Assembly (NCBI GenBank): GCA_964035795.1
Contig: OZ038327.1
Coordinates: 7,027,225 to 7,091,224, forward strand
Direction: 5' to 3'
Length of the DNA stretch: 64,000 nucleotides
Source: Pterobdella sp. o SKG-2022
Taxonomy: Eukaryota > Annelida > Clitellata > Hirudinida > Piscicolidae
This document shows, in pieces, positions 60,201 to 64,000 of this stretch. Below the pieces are notes generated by a model, which worked only from the letters and a program-made list of their open reading frames with translations, ran no database searches and had not been told where the DNA came from. The translations under genes and the position numbers were made by a program. How positions within the stretch are numbered: position 1 is the stretch's first letter; each line of letters opens with the position of its first letter.

Positions 60201-63200
60201 TGCTCGCTGACTCAAATGCAGTCTGTGTAAGAGTCCTTTCCACATCCAATGCATGACTATGATGAGAAGAAATGTGTATCTCTAAACACCTACATGGCGT
60301 TCCCCCTGGTACCGACCACAAGATGATCAGAAAAACACTAACGATGACACTAAACCAAAGCTCCACAAAACAACGGCCGGGATCTTCAAGCCACAAATCA
60401 ATATACTACAGTGGAACGCAAACGGTATTTAGAGGGAAAGCCAACTTCTTGAAGACTTAACCGAGAAGCACAAGGTAGATGTAATTGCAATACAAGAAAC
60501 TCGTCTTATCCCGCGCGGTAAGACCCCAACTTTCACCAACTATTACCCGGTTCGAAGAGACCAACCAGTACATGGTATCAACAGAGCAGTTGATACCATC
60601 TGTCAGAAATGCGGCCTAGGTGATGAGACCACTGAGAATGCCATCTACAAATGTCCTTGTATACATCGGCCACCTGCTGAACCACCTCCTTCCGACACAA
60701 TGGCATTAAACCCTAAACTGACTCTGATGATATGGGATAAGTGGAAATCGATGTCAGACCTCTCAAACATTTCACAACCCCAACCCCTACTACACGAAGT
60801 CGCTTTGACTCATGGATCTACAACAACAACACCACCACCAACACATACCACCACTTCTACAACCACCAACACATACCACCACTTCTACAACCACCAACAC
60901 ATACCACCACTTCTACAACCACCAACACATACCACCACTTCTAGCACCCCCAACACAAACTTTCCAAACCTTGACATGGGGAGGTGGATGAGCAAACTTA
61001 CACACATCTCTGTGACATTTGTTGCGCAAGTATTGTCTGCATACCTGTTTCATCACCAGTATCATTATCAAGGGTGGTATATATACCATGAATATCAAAA
61101 TGATGGTGAATACCAGCTGATGACAAAACAAAGTGATAAGAAATACCATATGACGACACTAAAAAATGAATACCAAATGATGTTGAAAACAAAACAAGCA
61201 CACAGTAAGGCACCTCGATCTGATCAGGCCTGGGGACCTCCTGATTAGAGGACCTTCTCTGCTCACTCCTGCTTCGAGGAGGTGGGTCCAGGGGGGTGTT
61301 TTGGGAGTAGGATGGAAGCATAATGTTGTGGGGTTTGGCGTGGTAAACCTTGTTGTTCTGAAGGTGGTTAGACATATTATTTCAATATAATACAAACAAA
61401 CACTATTTATTTCTATTATATTGATTTCCGGCTGTTTTACTTCAACACATATTGTTTCAAAAGGCAAATTAAACACTGGAACCTCGAGAGGCCTGCGAGC
61501 CCTGTTGGAACTATTGAAGTCAGGCATGAGATGGGGTGGAGGGTGCATGTATCTACATGAAGGGTGAGTCCTTCTGCATCGGTTCTGTGGAGGTTGAGTG
61601 GTGATGGAAGCTTGGTTTGGTGGGATGGTCAGCTTAATATTTATTCTGACAAAAGTATGCAAAAGTACCTTGAAGTAGTCAAAACACACCCTGACTTTGC
61701 CATCCTTCACCTCCACATACTCGGGAGGGTGTGCATACTTGCAGTCTGAAGTGGTGAGTGAGGCAAGGCGGTGTGTGAAGTGAGATGGTATGTGAGGGTG
61801 AGGTGATATGTAGAAATGTGAGGTGAAGGTGTGGTGTGAGGTGGTGAGATGAAGGTGTGGTGTGATGTGGTGAGATGAAGGTGTGGTGTGAGGTGGTGAG
61901 ATGGAGGTGTGGTGTGAGGTGGTGAGATGAGGGTGTGGTGTGAGGTGGTGAGACAAAGGTGTGGTGTGAAGTGGTGAGATGAAGGTGTGAGGTGGTGAGA
62001 CGAAGGTGTGGTGTGAGGTGGTGAGATGAAGGTGTGGTCTGCATATGATGTTATTAAATGCTTGCATATATTGATTGACCTCTTTCCATGGTGATTATGT
62101 TTAATAATGATGGTGCAATACACACAACTACACACCAAACCACCACAACACCCTATCCTGCCACAACACTCACGTTCAGGGTTTCTTCGACAATTTCCCC
62201 TGGTAAACTCACGACATACATCCAACATACGACCTTTGAACTCACTATAATCACCTCCATCACTCACTCGAGTCCTCGAGGGAGTGAAACCTGGGAGAGG
62301 ATGATGGTGAAGATGGGGTGTGGGTGATGGTAGTGTGGTGAGTGGATGATGGAGGAGATAGAGGTGGGTGATGATGCTGTGGTGGGTGTTGTTTTAACTG
62401 CCATATATTCTTATGAGTCACCACTTATATTTTCTCAAACAAAAATTCATTCTTATTAAAATTTGTGTTATAAATATGGTGGTTTTGCTGTGGTTTGACT
62501 GTTGGAAGAAACTCATTTGATTCTAGACCTTATGAATCTTAACTACAAAGTTGTGTGAAGAATTCTGACTACATTTCTTGCAGACTAGCAACTATCTAAT
62601 CATTAGAGCTTGTATCTATAATTGCCACAACCTCAAAACACTGATTAATGCATTATGAAATTATCAAATAATTTCTTTCCGGAATCGGAAACTTCAATTC
62701 AAAACAAATAGCAGACATGCTAGTGTTTGCAGACAGAAAATTAAAGATCATACTAATCAAAACCTCTAATTATCAATCTGATTTTAGTAAGCCAATGAGG
62801 TATATGCATGTGTGTATGTGACAATGCAATGATATTTCTGCCACTTGAAGCATCTCTAAACTGATCAGATACAAAGTTGCCAACATTCCTTCATGCAACT
62901 ATTTATAAAGACTTGAGGGAGATGAAACATGAGATTTGAAAATGTTGCTCTGATCATTTTTCAAAATTCCACAATTATTGACACAAGATGAGTTTGCAAA
63001 TATATTTAAAGTTTAAAAAATTTTATATAATATAAAGATGTCCAAGCCATGCTAGCATGGAGTGAAATGATGATGGAGAGATGTTGCTTTGAACATGGAT
63101 GTTAGTAGAAAAGAATTTATACCTTGGTTATTGTAGTCATCAGGGGGGTAGTCATTGAAATTATCATAATGGCGAGTGTTTTGTGGTGGGATGTTGTTAT

Positions 63201-63861
63201 GAGAAGGGTTGAAAAAATTGTCATTACTCTTTTGGTAGGCATAGTTATTGTTGTAGTTATCCTGGTAGTTATTTTGATAGGTGTTTAAAGGGGGTTGGTA
63301 GTTGTTGCTGGATTGGTAATTATTTGATTGTGGGTTGTTGTTTGGATAGTTGTTGAGTTGAGGGTTGTTGTGATAGTTGTTGGGCTGTGGATTGTTTTGA
63401 TAATTACTGGGTGGCTGATTGTTGGGCTGGTAATTCCCAAATTGTGGGTTGTTTTGGTAGTTATTGGATTGTGGGTTGTTTTGGTAGTTGTTGGATTGTG
63501 GGTTGTTTTGGTAGTTGTTGTGCTGGTAGTCATTGGGTGGATAGTTGTTGGGCTGAGGGGCATTGTAAGGAATGGTGGATTGGTTGTAATCATTAGTTTG
63601 AGTGTAGTTAGCATTGGAAGAATACTGATTAGTATTGTTTTGAAAATTATGCGAGAAATTATTATTTTGATAATTTTGATTATTAAAGTTTTTATTATGG
63701 CTAGAAGTGGAGTAGTTGATTCCCGGGTAGGACACATTGTGAGGTGCAGGAGTGACGGAAGACGAGGGAGGGATATTGCCACTACTGTTATAATACATTC
63801 GGTTGGTTTGAGATTGCAACTGATGATTATGCACTTGGGGTATGACTTGGTTAGAATTCAT
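57275..63861 (-). CDS. mbl: Muscleblind (MBNL) homologue, four CCCH zinc fingers, N-terminal Asn/Gln-rich extension
   Basis: Nine exons (minus): 63861-63123, 62290-62174, 61745-61669, 61584-61483, 61357-61214, 61044-60970, 58294-58221, 58070-58043 and 57850-57275. They total 1932 nt (643 residues plus stop) with every phase matching. The fingers form two tandem pairs as in MBNL: VCREFTRGNC...HCKYAH (272-291) with CFDYFKNRC...CRYMHPPPHL (306-325), and VCRQYLRNKCHRDVCKFAH (395-412) with CIDHIVKGSCPKGDVCRYFH (427-446). The 14-residue spacers (VEVKDGKVRV, VDNNQVTY) also match. Muscleblind binds YGCY-type RNA and controls alternative splicing. Unusual points: residues 1-246 are Asn/Gln/Tyr/Pro-rich with a 9-residue NNYQNNPQS-type repeat; finger 2 has x6 rather than x4; finger 4 is split between a 74-nt and a 28-nt exon. 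KRKR after finger 4 may be a nuclear signal. The C-terminal exon ends in Asn runs; a donor at 57289 could extend the gene. Confidence 0.83.
58329..59155. repeat. 34-bp minisatellite, about 24 copies
   Basis: Unit CACATCAGCACACCATCACG plus ATGCAACAATCAAG, with very high identity (only a few CATACC, GATACA, CCAGCA and TTATGATA variants, mostly at the right end). Because 34 is not a multiple of three, all three plus frames translate as the same 34-residue super-repeat; no coding evidence. It lies in the long muscleblind intron. Confidence 0.97.
59240..59398. repeat. Minisatellite (CCACCACTTCTAGCACCACC-type), left block
   Basis: About five copies of a 27-28-bp unit CACCAACACATACCACCACT plus TCTAGCAC. 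The same unit reappears at 60826-60955 on the far side of the LINE. Confidence 0.88.
59399..60825 (+). mobile_element. LINE with 2A-like peptide and PHD-like finger, internally deleted
   Basis: The plus frame from 59436 encodes SKLIRAGDIELNPGPKQPCG. DIELNPGP (59652-59675) is a canonical 2A ribosome-skipping motif (D-x-E-x-N-P-G-P). It is followed by a Cys/His finger of PHD type (CGECEKTCTAKELRCTMCKL...HHKCSGL...YQCRRCC) and remnants of a second (CTNCEGKIHHGA, CSLCKSPFHIQCM). Then comes an endonuclease start (INILQWNANG, VDVIAIQETRL at about 60470-60515). The protein then jumps at about 60570-60600 to a C-terminal finger (ICQKCGLGDETTENAIYKCP). The rest of the endonuclease, the reverse transcriptase and any RNase H are gone. 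2A motifs are known at the N-termini of some CR1-like and related LINEs. Stops within the finger region show decay. Confidence 0.82.
60826..60955. repeat. Minisatellite (CACCAACACATACCACCACT-type), right block
   Basis: About four to five copies of the unit also found at 59240-59398, here with TCTACAAC instead of TCTAGCAC in most copies. It abuts the muscleblind donor at 60969, where in sense orientation it reads GTGTTGGGGGTGCTAGAAGT. Confidence 0.88.
61790..62040. repeat. 26-bp minisatellite, about 9 copies (muscleblind intron)
   Basis: Unit GGTGTGGTGTGAGGTGGTGA plus GATGAA. In muscleblind sense it is C/A-rich (TCTCACCACCTCACACCACA) and leads into the acceptor CACCACTTCAG at 61746; the start of the same intron (62173) is GTGAGTGTTGTGG and GTGGTGGTTTGGTGTG. 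Confidence 0.92.
62300..63122 (-). other. Muscleblind first intron
   Basis: AT-rich except for the right-hand end of the transcript-sense intron (62400-62291), which is CACCCACCACAGCATCATC-type C/A-rich sequence before CCTCTCCCAG. No additional gene seen. Confidence 0.5.
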
Positions 63862-64000
63862 GATGATAAAGCGCTCAAAATAAAATAATGCAGAAAAAAA
63901 TTTTTCTAAGTTAGATAATTCTCTCGATCGATTTTTAATTCTGAAGTGAAATGTTTTTTTAGCAAAACAAGCACTTGGTTAGAAAATGGAGGACAGGGCG
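63862..64000. other. Upstream flank of the muscleblind-like gene
   Basis: No TATA or CCAAT element is obvious in the 139 bases before the proposed ATG; AT-rich. The real start codon or a 5' UTR exon may lie outside the window. Confidence 0.4.

Overview
This window is nuclear DNA of an invertebrate metazoan, about 35-40% GC by eye. It has spliced genes with GT-AG introns, a forkhead gene of the FoxQ2 class, muscleblind and SMPD4 homologues, many decayed LINEs, tRNA-derived SINEs and very long simple repeats. Nothing prokaryotic or organellar is visible. The phylum cannot be fixed from the sequence; FoxQ2 rules out placental mammals and fits a lophotrochozoan or cnidarian-grade animal. All exon models below were assembled by hand from reading frame, splice signals and phase, not from transcripts.

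Layout. 1-1195: 3' part of a LINE (family A). 3062-11140 (+): an unrecognised gene of at least six exons ending in a CaaX-like CCIS. Its 6.9-kb last intron is filled by a 2.1-kb CTT array, a second LINE A and a 1.3-kb CTAT array. 11.1-23.7 kb: no supported host gene; an inverted SINE pair, foldback elements, an RNase H-bearing LINE, two fragments encoding a restriction-like endonuclease domain, LINE B and LINE C. 29258-23749 (-): seven exons of a sphingomyelin phosphodiesterase 4 (SMPD4/nSMase3) homologue. 30.66-33.24 kb (-): the longest decayed LINE B. 40144-35151 (-): a predicted secreted, coiled-coil, Asn-rich protein whose downstream exons resemble part of an F5/8-type C fold; its first intron holds three different LINEs. 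44538-42307 (-): a coiled-coil protein with two LC8-like motifs and a C-terminal UBZ4-like zinc finger. 46.98-49.94 kb: LINE B lying inside a broken LINE A. 51973-52779 (+): single-exon FoxQ2. 53430-55500: a 2-kb minisatellite. 63861-57275 (-): a nine-exon muscleblind/MBNL homologue with four CCCH fingers and a long Asn/Gln/Tyr-rich N-terminal extension. A LINE encoding a 2A-like peptide and a PHD-like finger lies antisense in one of its introns.

The genes do not form an operon or an obvious pathway. What links them is architecture: many introns begin with G/T-rich repeats (GTGGGTGG, GATGG) and several end with C/A-rich repeats (CCACC, CATCACC). This holds in the direction of transcription on both strands, so some intron ends are complementary to each other. 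Microsatellites and minisatellites abut several splice acceptors, and LINE A 3' ends run directly into tetranucleotide arrays. These structural features are the most novel-looking part of the window.
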